This document shows, piece by piece, positions 50,964-60,675 of a stretch of DNA of 64,000 bases; position 1 is the first letter of the stretch, and the number at the start of each line of letters is the position of its first letter. A program made the translations under genes and the position numbers. The stretch lies in assembly GCF_001999765.1 (NCBI RefSeq), contig NZ_KV908324.1, positions 234,732 to 298,731 of the forward strand, written 5' to 3'. This DNA is from Sinomonas mesophila (GTDB lineage Bacteria; Actinomycetota; Actinomycetes; Actinomycetales; Micrococcaceae). Below the pieces are notes generated by a model. That model saw nothing but the letters and a program-made list of their open reading frames with translations, was not told the origin of the DNA and searched no databases.

Positions 50964-50972
50964 TTATCCACA
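50964..50972. promoter_or_regulatory. single DnaA-box-like 9-mer
   Basis: TTATCCACA is a perfect match to the E. coli DnaA box, in the kinase/lipB intergenic region. It is isolated, so it is not an origin. Confidence 0.35.
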
Positions 50973-51023
50973 GGCCAGTGCGACCTTCGCCACACTGCCG
51001 GGCCTGGGCCCCGGCCTGAGGGC

Positions 51024-51029
51024 TAAGCT
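51024..51029 (+). promoter_or_regulatory. -10-like hexamer of lipB, probable leaderless start
   Basis: TAAGCT ends 7 nt before the lipB ATG at 51037, with no ribosome binding site. Confidence 0.4.
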
Positions 51030-51036
51030 GGACGGC

Positions 51037-51717
51037 ATGACTCTTGCGTTCACCCAGCTGGGGTTCGCGCCGGACTACGTCGACTACGAAGCCGGCCTCG
51101 AGGCGCAGCGCCAGCTCCACGACGACGTGGTGGCCGGCGACTCCCCCAGCACCGTCCTCCTCCTCGAGCACGCCGCGGTCTACACGGCCGGGAAGCGCAC
51201 GGAGGACCACGAGCGACCCCTCGACGGCACCCCCGTCATCCCCGTCGACCGCGGGGGCAAGCTCACGTGGCACGGCCCGGGCCAGCTCGTCGGGTACCCG
51301 ATCGTACGGCTCAGGGAGCCGCGCGGGATCCGCGCGTACGTCGAACTCCTCGAGGACGTCATGATCACCGTCATCAACGAGTACGGGATCAGGGCAGAGC
51401 ACGTGGACGGCCGCTCGGGCGTCTGGGTCCGCGCGGACGAGCGCGGCGGGGACCGCAAGATCGCCGCGATCGGCATCAGCGTCCGCGACGGCGTCACGGG
51501 CCACGGCTTCGCCATCAACTGCAACAACAGCCTGGAGCCGTACGCGCAGATCATCGCGTGCGGCATCACCGATGCCGGGACCACCACCATCTCGGCCGAA
51601 TGCGGGCGCGACGTCGGCCCCCGCGACATCGTCGACCGGATCACGGAGGAGCTCTCCCGACGCCAAGACGAGTTCGTCGCGGCCGGGATCGCCTCGCCGG
51701 AAGGAGCCCTCGCGTGA
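51037..51717 (+). CDS. lipB: octanoyl-ACP:protein N-octanoyltransferase
   Basis: Transfers octanoate from ACP to the lipoyl domains of E2 and GcvH proteins. 226 aa. The catalytic Lys141 (DRKIAAIGI) and Cys175 (IACGI) and the motif [15 protein letters not shown] are present. The extended frame from 50923 covers the promoter and is rejected; ATG 51037 has a -10-like hexamer at 7 nt. The stop overlaps the lipA start (GTGA). The E2 substrate is encoded upstream at 42568. Confidence 0.96.
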   Translation: MTLAFTQLGFAPDYVDYEAGLEAQRQLHDDVVAGDSPSTVLLLEHAAVYTAGKRTEDHERPLDGTPVIPVDRGGKLTWHGPGQLVGYPIVRLREPRGIRAYVELLEDVMITVINEYGIRAEHVDGRSGVWVRADERGGDRKIAAIGISVRDGVTGHGFAINCNNSLEPYAQIIACGITDAGTTTISAECGRDVGPRDIVDRITEELSRRQDEFVAAGIASPEGALA

Positions 51718-52724
51718 CCCTCGCCCCCGAAGGACGCCGACTGCTGCGCATCGAAGCGCGCAACGCCCAGACGCCCGTCGAGCGCAAGCCTGACTGGATC
51801 AAGGCCAAGGTCCAGATGGGACCCGAGTTCGTCCAGCTCAAGAACCAGGTCAAGAAGGAGGGGCTGCATACGGTCTGCGAGGAGGCCGGCTGCCCCAACA
51901 TCTTCGAGTGCTGGGAGGACAAGGAGGCCACCTTCCTCATCGGCGGCTCCGAGTGCACGCGCCGCTGCGACTTCTGCCAGATCGACACCGGCAGGCCCTC
52001 CCCGCTGGACCGCTTCGAGCCGACCAAGGTCGCGCGCTCGGTGCAGTCGATGAACCTGCGCTACGCGACCGTCACCGGCGTCGCGCGCGACGACCTCGAG
52101 GACGAGGGCACCTGGCTCTACGCCGAGACGATCCGCAAGATCCACGAGCTCAACCCGGGCACCGGCGTCGAGATCCTCATACCGGACTTCTCCGGCAAGC
52201 CCGAGCACATCACCGCGATCTGCGACGCCGCCCCGGAGGTCTTCGCGCACAACGTCGAGACCGTCCCGCGCATCTTCAAGAGCATCCGCCCCGCGTTCCG
52301 CTACGAGCGCTCGCTCGACGTCATCACGCAGGGCCGCGACCGCGGCATGGTCACGAAGTCGAACCTCATCCTCGGCATGGGCGAGACCCGCGAGGAGGTC
52401 TCGGAGGCCCTGCGCGACCTGCACGCCGCGGGCTGTGACCTCATCACGATCACCCAGTACCTGCGCCCCTCCGAGCGCCACCACCCGGTGGAGCGGTGGG
52501 TCAAGCCCGAGGAGTTCGTCGAGCTGTCCCAGGAGGCCGAGGAGATCGGCTTCCTCGGCGTCATGAGCGGCCCGCTCGTTCGCTCGTCGTACCGCGCCGG
52601 CCGCCTCTGGGCCACGGCAATGCGCAAGAAGGGCCTGCCGATCCCCGCGCACCTCGCCCACATCGAGAGCTCCGGGACGACCCGCCAGGAGGCCGCGACC
52701 CTCGTCGCCTCCCGTCAGGGCTGA
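51714..52724 (+). CDS. lipA: lipoyl synthase
   Basis: Radical-SAM enzyme that inserts two sulfurs into the octanoyl groups. 336 aa. Auxiliary-cluster cysteines Cys55, Cys60 and Cys66 ([12 protein letters not shown]) and radical-SAM cysteines Cys81, Cys85 and Cys88 (CTRRCDFC) are all present. The C-terminus retains [10 protein letters not shown], whose Ser is the usual auxiliary-cluster ligand. GTG start at 51714 has AAGGAG 7 nt upstream and overlaps lipB by four nucleotides. Confidence 0.97.
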   Translation: MTLAPEGRRLLRIEARNAQTPVERKPDWIKAKVQMGPEFVQLKNQVKKEGLHTVCEEAGCPNIFECWEDKEATFLIGGSECTRRCDFCQIDTGRPSPLDRFEPTKVARSVQSMNLRYATVTGVARDDLEDEGTWLYAETIRKIHELNPGTGVEILIPDFSGKPEHITAICDAAPEVFAHNVETVPRIFKSIRPAFRYERSLDVITQGRDRGMVTKSNLILGMGETREEVSEALRDLHAAGCDLITITQYLRPSERHHPVERWVKPEEFVELSQEAEEIGFLGVMSGPLVRSSYRAGRLWATAMRKKGLPIPAHLAHIESSGTTRQEAATLVASRQG

Positions 52725-52801
52725 GCCCAGCACCTGCCGACCGCGGCGCCCGCCCGGCCCCCGAGGGGCCGCCCGGCGGGCGCCGCGCGCGCGTTGTCCC
52801 G

Positions 52802-52807
52802 TAGAAT
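52802..52807 (+). promoter_or_regulatory. -10-like hexamer upstream of DUF4191
   Basis: TAGAAT ends 9 nt before the ATG at 52817, with GAGGGA between. A short leader is possible. Confidence 0.4.
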
Positions 52808-52816
52808 TGAGGGACT

Positions 52817-53551
52817 ATGGCGAAGAGCACCGACACCTCCAGCACGCCTTCGGACAAGTCTCCGAAGAAGGCGAAGAAGCCGAACGGCTTCACGAACGGC
52901 ATCAAGCAGTTCATCCAGGTCTTCCAGATGACCCGGAAGGCCGACCCGAACTCCGTGTGGCTCATGGCACTCGTGTTCCTCGCGGTCACCGGCGTGAGCC
53001 TCCTCATCGGCTTCCTGCTCGATAACTGGATCACCGGCCTCCTCATCGGCCTCCCGCTCGGCCTGCTCGGCGCCGTCTTCATCCTGAGCCGCCGCGCCGA
53101 ACGCGCGGCCTTCAGCCAGATCGAGGGCCAGCCCGGCGCCGCCGGTGCCGCGCTCGGCACGCTCCGCCGCGGCTGGATCGTGGCCGAGGAGCCGGTCGCC
53201 GTCAACCGCATGCAGGACGTCGTGTTCCGCGCGATCGGCCGCCCGGGCGTCGTCCTCGTGACCGAGGGCCCGAGCTCGCGCGTGCGCCAGCTCGTCGACG
53301 AGGAGCGCAAGCGCCTCACACGCATCCTGCCGAACGTGCCGATCCATGTCATCGAGACCGGCCGCGACGAGGGCCAGACCCCCCTGCGCGGCGTGGCGAA
53401 GGCCATGCAGAAGCTCAAGCCCGAGCTGTCCAAGGTGGAGGTCGCGACCGTCAGCAAGCGGATCGCCTCCCTCGGCCCGCGCCTCCCCATCCCGAAGGGC
53501 ATCGACCCCCGCCGCGTCCGGCCCGACCGCCGCGCCATGCGTGGCCGCTGA
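52817..53551 (+). CDS. DUF4191 membrane protein
   Basis: 244-aa actinobacterial protein of unknown function, downstream of lipA as in mycobacteria (Rv2219). Two transmembrane helices (about 48-68 and 72-92) follow a Lys-rich N-terminus (TRKADPNSVWLMAL). The cytoplasmic domain contains RRGWIVAEEPVAVNR, LVTEGPSSRVRQLVDEERKR and the basic tail RRVRPDRRAMRGR. Confidence 0.88.
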   Translation: MAKSTDTSSTPSDKSPKKAKKPNGFTNGIKQFIQVFQMTRKADPNSVWLMALVFLAVTGVSLLIGFLLDNWITGLLIGLPLGLLGAVFILSRRAERAAFSQIEGQPGAAGAALGTLRRGWIVAEEPVAVNRMQDVVFRAIGRPGVVLVTEGPSSRVRQLVDEERKRLTRILPNVPIHVIETGRDEGQTPLRGVAKAMQKLKPELSKVEVATVSKRIASLGPRLPIPKGIDPRRVRPDRRAMRGR

Positions 53552-53572
53552 CGAGGACGAACCCGCGGCATA

Positions 53573-53607
53573 CGCGAGGACCCCGGGCAGTGCCCGGGGT
53601 CCTCGCG
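53573..53607 (+). terminator. hairpin after DUF4191
   Basis: Perfect 17-bp arms (CGCGAGGACCCCGGGCA and its complement) with a single-base loop as read, so the real loop opens the innermost pairs. Lies between DUF4191 and the convergent RDD gene. Confidence 0.8.
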
Positions 53608-53653
53608 CGTGTTCGGCGTCCATCGTGGTTCCGTCGACGCCGGGGACGGGGGT

Positions 53654-54088
53654 TCAGAGGCGCACGACGACGGTTCCGGCCGCCTTGTCGTGCAGGCCGC
53701 GCTGGTCAGGGTCGAAGATGACCGCGGGGATCACGAGGCACAGCAGGACCGTGCGAATGACCGCCGCCAGCAGGCCGGCCCGCCGGCCGTCGAGGCGCTC
53801 GACGCGCAGCCCGGCGATCCGGTGGCCCAGTCCGTAGCCGGCGAGCCCGACGAGGAGGATCTGCTCGACGGCGAACACCGCGAGGATGGCGAGCTGGCTC
53901 GCGCCGAAGAAGGCCGCCGCGATCGCGTAGCATGCGGCCCAGTCGATGCACAGGGCGAGCACCCGCCGGCCGGGCCGCCCGATGGAGCCGGGGCCGGCGG
54001 CGGGCTTGCCGAGGCGCCGGCCTGGATAGTCGCCCTCGGACGACGGCGTGCCGCCGAGCCAGGAGCCAAGGTCTTTGCGGTCGATCAC
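53654..54088 (-). CDS. RDD-family membrane protein
   Basis: 144-aa RDD protein: RPGRRVLALCIDWAACYAIAAAFFG carries the Arg and Asp of the motif (RDD family), and LGHRIAGLRVERLDG and PAVIFDPDQRGLHDKAAGTVVV are typical of the C-terminal half. Two to three helices. Function unknown. It neighbours glnA1 as in Rv2219A/Rv2220. GTG start at 54088, no ribosome site, TAGACT 6 nt upstream. Confidence 0.88.
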   Translation of the reverse strand: MIDRKDLGSWLGGTPSSEGDYPGRRLGKPAAGPGSIGRPGRRVLALCIDWAACYAIAAAFFGASQLAILAVFAVEQILLVGLAGYGLGHRIAGLRVERLDGRRAGLLAAVIRTVLLCLVIPAVIFDPDQRGLHDKAAGTVVVRL

Positions 54089-54094
54089 CGGTCC

Positions 54095-54100
54095 AGTCTA
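54095..54100 (-). promoter_or_regulatory. -10-like hexamer of the RDD gene
   Basis: TAGACT on the minus strand ends 6 nt before the GTG at 54088, indicating a leaderless start. Confidence 0.45.
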
Positions 54101-54163
54101 GGGCGCGTGGCGCGCTGGCCTCGCGCTGCGGTCACCGCTAGCGTTTACACACGACAGCCTTCT

Positions 54164-54179
54164 GTAACCTGCCCGAAAC
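54164..54179. promoter_or_regulatory. candidate GlnR site upstream of glnA1
   Basis: GTAAC-CTGCCC-GAAAC matches the actinobacterial GlnR motif (GTNAC-N6-GAAAC) exactly. It lies 135 nt upstream of glnA1, a classical GlnR target. Confidence 0.65.
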
Positions 54180-54314
54180 AATGCGGACACGGCCGGGAAA
54201 TGCCTCATTCGTAGGCTGGAGCCCGTTGCAGCGAGGCGTCCGGCGCCGCGCAGGCTGCGCGCGCCGTGATTGCGCCCGGCCAGACTGCCACCCCCCTTGT
54301 GTATAGGAGCATAG

Positions 54315-55739
54315 ATGTTCAAGTCTGCGGACGAAGTCCTCAAGTACATCCAGGACGAAGACGTCAAGTTCGTCGATATCCGCTTCACCGACCTCCCGGG
54401 CGTCCAGCAGCACTTCAACGTTCCGGCCAAGACGGTCGACGCGGACTTCTTCGAGAACGGCCAGCTCTTCGACGGCTCCTCGATCCGAGGCTTCCAGGGC
54501 ATCGCCGAGTCTGACATGCAGCTCATCCCGGACGTCACGACGGCGTTCGTCGACCCGTTCCGGGTCGAGAAGACCCTCGCGCTCAACTTCTCCATCGTCA
54601 ACCCGCGCACCGGTGAGCCGTACCACCGCGACCCGCGCGGCGTGGCCGAGCGCGCCGAGGCCTACCTCGCCTCGACCGGCATCGCGGACACCGCGTTCTT
54701 CGCGCCCGAGGCCGAGTTCTACGTCTTCGACAACGTCCAGTTCGAGTCCTCCCCGCAGGGCTCCTTCTACAAGGTCGACTCCATCGAGGCACCGTGGAAC
54801 TCCTCCCGCGAGGAGGAGGGCGGCAACCTCGGCAACAAGACCCCGTTCAAGGGCGGCTACTTCCCCGTCGCCCCGGTCGACCACCAGGCCGACCTCCGCG
54901 ACGCGATGTGCCTGAACCTCGACGCGGCCGGCCTCGAGGTCGAGCGCTCGCACCACGAGGTCGGCGCTGCCGGCCAGGCCGAGATCAACTACCGCTTCTC
55001 GACGCTCGTCCGCGCCGCCGACGACCTGCAGAAGTTCAAGTACATCATCAAGAACACGGCGCTCGAGTGGGGCAAGTCCGTGACCTTCATGCCGAAGCCG
55101 ATCTTCGGCGACAACGGCTCGGGCATGCACTGCCACCAGTCGCTCTGGAACGGCGGCGAGCCGCTCTTCTACGACGAGAAGGGCTACGCCAACCTCTCCG
55201 ACACCGCCCGCTGGTACATCGGCGGCCTGCTCAAGCACGCCTCGGCGGTGCTCGCGTTCACCAACCCGACGGTGAACTCCTACAAGCGCCTCGTCAAGGG
55301 CTTCGAGGCCCCGGTGAACATGGTGTACTCGCAGGGCAACCGCTCGGCCGGCATCCGCATCCCGATCACGGGCTCGAACCCCAAGGCCAAGCGCATCGAG
55401 TTCCGCGCGCCGGACCCCTCGAGCAACCCGTACCTCGCGTTCGCCGCTCAGCTCATGGCCGGCATCGACGGCATCCGCAACCGCATCGAGCCGCCGGCTC
55501 CGATTGACAAGGACCTCTACGAGCTCCCGGCCGAGGAGGCCCGCGACATCCCCAAGGCTCCGGGCTCGCTCGACGAGGCCCTCGAGGCCCTCGAGGCGGA
55601 CAACGAGTTCCTCCAGGCGGGCGGCGTGTTCACGCAGGACCTCATCGACACCTGGGTCGCCTACAAGCGCGAGAAGGAGATCGCTCCGCTCTCCCTGCGC
55701 CCGAACCCGTACGAGTTCGAGCTCTACTACGGCGTCTGA
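54315..55739 (+). CDS. glnA1: glutamine synthetase type I
   Basis: Main ammonium-assimilating enzyme, glutamate plus NH3 plus ATP to glutamine. 474 aa, GSI-beta type. Active-site segments [32 protein letters not shown] and NRSAGIRIP are present, and the adenylylation site Tyr402 lies in KDLYELP, so GlnE can switch it. ATG at 54315 with AGGAG 5 nt upstream. It probably also answers to GlnR through the site above. Confidence 0.98.
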   Translation: MFKSADEVLKYIQDEDVKFVDIRFTDLPGVQQHFNVPAKTVDADFFENGQLFDGSSIRGFQGIAESDMQLIPDVTTAFVDPFRVEKTLALNFSIVNPRTGEPYHRDPRGVAERAEAYLASTGIADTAFFAPEAEFYVFDNVQFESSPQGSFYKVDSIEAPWNSSREEEGGNLGNKTPFKGGYFPVAPVDHQADLRDAMCLNLDAAGLEVERSHHEVGAAGQAEINYRFSTLVRAADDLQKFKYIIKNTALEWGKSVTFMPKPIFGDNGSGMHCHQSLWNGGEPLFYDEKGYANLSDTARWYIGGLLKHASAVLAFTNPTVNSYKRLVKGFEAPVNMVYSQGNRSAGIRIPITGSNPKAKRIEFRAPDPSSNPYLAFAAQLMAGIDGIRNRIEPPAPIDKDLYELPAEEARDIPKAPGSLDEALEALEADNEFLQAGGVFTQDLIDTWVAYKREKEIAPLSLRPNPYEFELYYGV

Positions 55740-55764
55740 TCGGCACAGCCGACACCGCTGCGAC

Positions 55765-55806
55765 AGCGCCCGCCCGGGACGGCCAAGCCGTGCCCGGGCG
55801 GGCGCT
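55765..55806 (+). terminator. hairpin after glnA1
   Basis: Nineteen-base arm AGCGCCCGCCCGGGACGGC pairs with the facing sequence through a CAA loop with one bulged G. Lies 25 nt after the glnA1 stop. Confidence 0.75.
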
Positions 55807-55889
55807 CTTCCGCGCCCTCCGGCCTTTTGGGCCGGGGCACGTGCCGCATCCCCGGCGCGTGCGGCGGCGCTGTCGCCCGACGGCCCGCC

Positions 55890-56225
55890 TCAGCCTGCGA
55901 TCGACGTCAGGAGCGCCACGAGGTCGCCCTCGGCGCGCACGTCGTGCGTCGCTCCGGGCAGCACCATGACCTCCCCCTGGGAGACGGTCGTCTCGGCCCC
56001 GTCCTCGCCCGATCGCACGACGGCGCGTCCCCGCAGGACGTGCAGCGTCGCCGCCTCGGGCTTGGCGTGCTCCCCGAGGCTCCGGCCGTCGAGGATGGCG
56101 ACGAGCGTGTGCCGGAGCCGACCGTCCCTGAGCTCGGCCGCGGCGCTGTGCCCATGGGCGTCCGCCCGGGCCCGTGCAAGCTCCCGCTCGGCCTCTGCCG
56201 CGAGGTCAACCTTGACGTGCTCCAT
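55890..56225 (-). CDS. small cupin-domain protein
   Basis: 111-aa protein with one cupin core: RHTLVAILDGRSLGEHAKPEAATLHVLRGRAVV (motif 1 with His and Glu-like ligands) and VMVLPGATHDVRAEGDLVALLTSI (motif 2). No partner domain; role unknown. ATG at 56225 has AGGGA 6 nt upstream. It is downstream of glnE on the same strand (14 nt). Confidence 0.75.
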   Translation of the reverse strand: MEHVKVDLAAEAERELARARADAHGHSAAAELRDGRLRHTLVAILDGRSLGEHAKPEAATLHVLRGRAVVRSGEDGAETTVSQGEVMVLPGATHDVRAEGDLVALLTSIAG

Positions 56226-56239
56226 GTGATGTCCCTCCC

Positions 56240-59200
56240 CTATCCGGCGGCGTAGAACCGCCGCTCGAAGACCTGCCGCGCACGGCGCGTGAGGTTCAGG
56301 TACTGCTGCTCGAGGGCGCTCGCCTGGCCCGGCGGGTAGCCGCACCACCGCGCGACGCCCTCGAGGTCCCGCCTCGAGGACGGCAGGAGATCGGACGCCC
56401 TGCCGGTCCATGCGACGTTGGCGCTGCGCACGCGGCTCGCGAGGGTCCAGGTCTCGGCGAGCAGCTCCGCCTCGTCTCCGGGGACGAGCCCCGCCGCGGC
56501 GGCCGCCGCGAGCGCCGGGAGCGTCGCCGTCGTGCGCAGCTCCGGATACCGCGCTGCGTGCTGGAGCTGCAGGAGCTGGACGAGCCATTCGACGTCGCTG
56601 AGCCCGCCGCGGCCGAGCTTGAGGTGCCGCGAAGGGTCGGCCCCGCGGGGCAGCCGCTCCGATTCGACACGTGCCTTGATGCGCCGGATCTCCCGGACGT
56701 CCGCGGCCTCGAGCTTCTCGGGGTAGCGCACGGAATCCACGAGCGCCATGAACTCGCGGGCAACGTCGTCGTCCCCCGCGAGCGGCCGGGCGCGCAGCAG
56801 GGCCTGCGCCTCCCACACGAGGGCCCAGCGGCGGTAGTACTCCGCGAACGACTCGAGCGAGCGCACGAGCGGCCCGCTCTTGCCCTCGGGGCGCAGGTTG
56901 GCGTCGAGCGCGAGGACCCGCTCGGCGAGGACCGGGGGCTTGAGCGGCTGTGTCAGGAGCGAGGACAGGCTCCCGACGATCTCGAGCGCCTGCTTCTGCG
57001 CCGCCGTCGGGTCGGCCCCCGGGAGCGGACGGTGGACGTAGATGACGTCGGCATCGGAGCCGTAGCCGATCTCCCGCCCGCCCTGCCGGCCCATCGCGAC
57101 GACGAGGACCTGGGTCAGGAGCGGGCCGGAGGCGGCCGCGATGCCCTCGGCCACGCGCAGGGCGCCGAGCACGGCGGCCTGGTCCGTGTCCGCGAGGGCC
57201 TCCCCCACCGCTCCGACGTCGAGGAGGCGCGCACGGTCCGCGAGGGCGACACGCAGGATCTCGCGCCGGCGGATCAGCCGGACGAGCCGCATCGCGGCCC
57301 CGGGGTCATCGTGGCGGGACAGCTTGGCCTGCATCTCCTGCCACTGCGTGTCGAGGGGCACGGGCCGCAGGTCGACGTCGTTGCCGAGCCACGCGACGGA
57401 TTCCGGCGAGACCTCGAGGAGGTCGGCGATGAGCCGGGAGTCGGCGAGGACCTGGCACAGCCGCTCGGCGGCGGCCGCGGAGTCCCGCAGGAGGCCGAGG
57501 TACCAGTGCGTCGTTCCGAGCGCCTCGCTCACGCGGCGGAAGCCGAGGAGCCCGCCGTCGGGGTCCACGCCGTCGGCGAGCCAGCCGAGCAGGACGGGCA
57601 GCAGCTGCCGCTGGAGCGCGGCCCGGCGGCTCACGCCGGCCGTGAGGGCCTCGATGTGCCGCATGGCCCCCCGCGGGTCGCGGTAGCCGAGCGCGGCGAG
57701 CCGCTCCTGGGCCGCCTCCGGCGTCAGCCGTGCCTCGTCGGGGCTCAGGTTCGCGACGGTGTTGAGCAGCGGGCGGTAGAAGATGCGCTCGTGCAGCTCG
57801 CGGACGCTGCGCTTGGTGCGGTGCCACCGCTCGAGGAGCTGCTCGGGGGTCGAGCGGCCCACCTCGAAGATGCCCTGCGCCGAGCGCGCGAGGGCACGCA
57901 GGGCGTCCTGGCCGACGGGCATGAGGTGGGTGCGCCTGAGCCGGAAGAGCTGGATGCGGTGCTCGAGGAGCCGCAGGTAGCGGTAGGACGAGTCGAACTC
58001 CGCCGCGGCCCCGCGCCCGATGTACCCGCCCGCGGCAAGGGCCGAGATGGCCGACGTCGTGTCGCGCACGCGCAGCGACTCGTCCGCGCGGCCGTGGACG
58101 AGCTGGAGGAGCTGGACCGTGAACTCGACGTCGCGGAGCCCGCCGACGCCGAGCTTGATCTGCCGGTCGGCCTCCCCCGCGGGGATGTTGTCGGTGACGC
58201 GGCGGCGCATGGCCTGGACCGAGTCGACGAAGCCGTCCCGCCCCGCGGAGGCCCACACGAGCGGGGCGATGGCCGCCTCGTATCGGGCGCCGAGCTCCCT
58301 GTCGCCCGCGATGCAGCGGGCCTTGAGGAGGGCCTGGAACTCCCAGCTCTCCGCCCAGCGCGCGTAGTAGGCCAGATGCGAGTCGAGGGTGCGCACGAGC
58401 GGGCCGTCCCGCCCTTCCGGGCGCAGATTCGCGTCCACCTGCCACAGGGCCGGCTCGCGGCCCGTCGACCAGACCGCACGGGCGAGCCCCGTGGCCAGGA
58501 ACGTGCCGATCTGCACGGCCCGGGTGTCGTCGACGGGTCCCTCGGAATCCCTCGAATCAGCCTCGATCACGTAGACCACGTCGACGTCGGAGATGTAGTT
58601 GAGTTCGCGCGCCCCGCATTTGCCCATGCCGATCACGGCGAGCCCGACGGCGGCGACCTCGTCTGCAGGGAACGTCGCCGCGGCCTCGGCCCGCGCGACG
58701 GCGAGGGCGGCCTCGAGGGCCGCAGCGGCGAGGTCGGAGAGCTCGGCGGCGGCGATGGGCAGGAAGTCGGTGGGCGAGGCGGCGCCGAGGTCGCGCAGGG
58801 CGAGCTCGCACAGCCGCCTCCGGTAGGCGACGCGCAGGGCCTCGTACGCGCTTCCGCCCGTGACCCCGGCGACCGGCCGGGCCGCGTGCGGGTCGGCCCC
58901 GACGGCGCGCAGGAGGAAGGCGCGCAGCTCCTCCGGGTCCGCGCCGAGCGGCTCGGCTGAGAGCGGCATCTCGAGCACGTCCAAGTGCTCGGGGCGGCGC
59001 AGGAGGAACTCGCCGAGGGCCTCGGACGCGCCAAGGAGGCGGAAGAGCGGCTCGCTGCGCTCGGGGCCCCCCTCGAGCAGAGACTTGAGTTCGGGCCTGC
59101 GGTCGAGGAGCCGCACGAGCGTCAGAAGCGCGGTGTCCGGGTCCGGCGCGACGGAGAGGCCCTCGAGGAGGGCATCCGTGCCGACGCCGTCGAGCTCCTC

Positions 59201-59278
59201 GGCCGCCAAGAACCGCTCGGCCCGCTCAGGGTCGGACGAGCCGAGGGCGATCAGCCTGCGCGCGAGGCTCGGAGCCAT
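56240..59278 (-). CDS. glnE: glutamine synthetase adenylyltransferase / deadenylase
   Basis: Bifunctional enzyme that adenylylates and deadenylylates glutamine synthetase. 1012 aa with two nucleotidyltransferase halves. The first has GMGKCGARELNYISDVDVV near 215, and the second AMGRQGGREIGYGSDADVI near 710. The Asp pairs (SDVD, SDAD) bind metal. Its likely target is Tyr402 of glnA1, 0.5 kb away on the other strand. ATG at 59278 (MAPSLARRLIALG), 8 nt after the glnA2 stop, with AGGGGA upstream; a longer frame into glnA2 is rejected. Confidence 0.96.
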   Translation of the reverse strand: MAPSLARRLIALGSSDPERAERFLAAEELDGVGTDALLEGLSVAPDPDTALLTLVRLLDRRPELKSLLEGGPERSEPLFRLLGASEALGEFLLRRPEHLDVLEMPLSAEPLGADPEELRAFLLRAVGADPHAARPVAGVTGGSAYEALRVAYRRRLCELALRDLGAASPTDFLPIAAAELSDLAAAALEAALAVARAEAAATFPADEVAAVGLAVIGMGKCGARELNYISDVDVVYVIEADSRDSEGPVDDTRAVQIGTFLATGLARAVWSTGREPALWQVDANLRPEGRDGPLVRTLDSHLAYYARWAESWEFQALLKARCIAGDRELGARYEAAIAPLVWASAGRDGFVDSVQAMRRRVTDNIPAGEADRQIKLGVGGLRDVEFTVQLLQLVHGRADESLRVRDTTSAISALAAGGYIGRGAAAEFDSSYRYLRLLEHRIQLFRLRRTHLMPVGQDALRALARSAQGIFEVGRSTPEQLLERWHRTKRSVRELHERIFYRPLLNTVANLSPDEARLTPEAAQERLAALGYRDPRGAMRHIEALTAGVSRRAALQRQLLPVLLGWLADGVDPDGGLLGFRRVSEALGTTHWYLGLLRDSAAAAERLCQVLADSRLIADLLEVSPESVAWLGNDVDLRPVPLDTQWQEMQAKLSRHDDPGAAMRLVRLIRRREILRVALADRARLLDVGAVGEALADTDQAAVLGALRVAEGIAAASGPLLTQVLVVAMGRQGGREIGYGSDADVIYVHRPLPGADPTAAQKQALEIVGSLSSLLTQPLKPPVLAERVLALDANLRPEGKSGPLVRSLESFAEYYRRWALVWEAQALLRARPLAGDDDVAREFMALVDSVRYPEKLEAADVREIRRIKARVESERLPRGADPSRHLKLGRGGLSDVEWLVQLLQLQHAARYPELRTTATLPALAAAAAAGLVPGDEAELLAETWTLASRVRSANVAWTGRASDLLPSSRRDLEGVARWCGYPPGQASALEQQYLNLTRRARQVFERRFYAAG

Positions 59279-59286
59279 GCAGTCCC

Positions 59287-60627
59287 CTACAGGATGCCGA
59301 GGTTGCGGTACAGCTCGTAGGGCGTGACCTCGAGCCGGTACTCGTTCCACTCCTGGCGCTTGTTGCGCAGGAAGTGCTCGAACACCTGCTCGCCGAGGAT
59401 GTCGGCCATGAGCTCGGACTCCTCCATCGCGTTGACCGCGTCGTAGAGGCTCGCGGGGAGCGGCGAGTGGCCCAGGGCGCGGCGCTCGGAGGTCGTGAGC
59501 ATCGAGATGTCGTCCTCGGCCGCGGGCGGCAGCTCGTACTCCTCCTCGATGCCCTTGAGGCCCGCACCGAGCAGGACGGCGTAGGAGAGGTACGGGTTCG
59601 TCGCGGAGTCGATGCCGCGGTACTCGACCCGAGCGCTCTGGTGCTTGCCCGGCTTGTAGAGGGGGACCCGGACGAGCGCCGAGCGGTTGTTGTGCCCCCA
59701 GCTGAGGTAGCTCGGGGCCTCCCCGCCGCCCCAGAGTCGCTTGTAGGAGTTGACGAACTGGTTCGTCACCGCGCAGAACTCGTTCGCATGCCGCAGGAGG
59801 CCCGCGATGAAGTGCCGAGCAGTGCGGGAGAGCTGGAACTCGGCGCCCGCCTCGTGGAACGCGTTCGTGTCCCCCTCGAACAGCGAGAAGTGCGTGTGCA
59901 TCCCGGAGCCGGGGTGGACCGTGAACGGCTTGGGCATGAAGGTGGCATAGGCGCCCTGCTGGATCGCGACCTCCTTGACGACCGTGCGGAACGTCATGAT
60001 GTTGTCCGCCGTCTGGAGGGCGTCAGCGTAGCGCAGGTCGATCTCGTTCTGGCCCGGGCCGCCCTCGTGGTGGCTGAACTCGACGGAGATCCCGACCGAC
60101 TCGAGCATGTTCACCACGGTGCGTCGGAAGTCCTGGGCCACACCGCCCGGGACGTGGTCGAAGTAGCCGCCCTGGTCGATCGGCACCGGCGCGCCGTCAG
60201 GCCCGAGCTGGTCCGACTCGAGGAGGTAGAACTCGATCTCCGGGTGCGTGTAGCACGTGAAGCCCATCTCGGCGGCCTTCGCGAGCGTCCGCTTGAGCAC
60301 GTTGCGCGGGTCCGCCGTCGACGGCTCGCCATCCGGCGTGAGGATGTCGCAGAACATGCGCGAGGTCGGCTCGGTCTCCCCGCGCCAGGGCAGGATCTGG
60401 AAGGTCGAGGGGTCCGGCTGCAGGAGCATGTCCGACTCGGAGACTCGGGCGAGACCCTCGATCGAGGACCCGTCGAAGCCGAGGCCCTCCTCGAAGGCAC
60501 CCTCGACCTCGGCCGGGGCGAGCGCGACGGACTTGAGCGAGCCGACGACGTCGGTGAACCACAGGCGGACGAAACGGACGTCGCGTTCCTCGATGGTGCG
60601 GAGCACGAACTCCTGCTGACGGTTCAT
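59287..60627 (-). CDS. glnA2: glutamine synthetase-like protein GlnA2
   Basis: 446-aa GSI-alpha-type homologue. Active-site segments GFDGSSIEGLARVSESDM, HPEIEFYLLE, SHHEGGPGQNEID and NRSALVRVP are present. No adenylylation Tyr exists in the loop region (EDDISMLTTSERR), so GlnE should not modify it. In Mycobacterium GlnA2 has weak or no GS activity; other homologues act on polyamines, so substrate is open. ATG start at 60627, GAGGGA 9 nt upstream. glnE follows. Confidence 0.94.
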   Translation of the reverse strand: MNRQQEFVLRTIEERDVRFVRLWFTDVVGSLKSVALAPAEVEGAFEEGLGFDGSSIEGLARVSESDMLLQPDPSTFQILPWRGETEPTSRMFCDILTPDGEPSTADPRNVLKRTLAKAAEMGFTCYTHPEIEFYLLESDQLGPDGAPVPIDQGGYFDHVPGGVAQDFRRTVVNMLESVGISVEFSHHEGGPGQNEIDLRYADALQTADNIMTFRTVVKEVAIQQGAYATFMPKPFTVHPGSGMHTHFSLFEGDTNAFHEAGAEFQLSRTARHFIAGLLRHANEFCAVTNQFVNSYKRLWGGGEAPSYLSWGHNNRSALVRVPLYKPGKHQSARVEYRGIDSATNPYLSYAVLLGAGLKGIEEEYELPPAAEDDISMLTTSERRALGHSPLPASLYDAVNAMEESELMADILGEQVFEHFLRNKRQEWNEYRLEVTPYELYRNLGIL

Positions 60628-60675
60628 GGGGGGCAGTCCCTCGCCTTCTCAGTGCTGGGCCGGTGCGTGAGCTAA

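Noticed and set aside
50964..50972. Replication origin
   Set aside because: A single DnaA box, no AT-rich unwinding region, no dnaA/dnaN neighbours.
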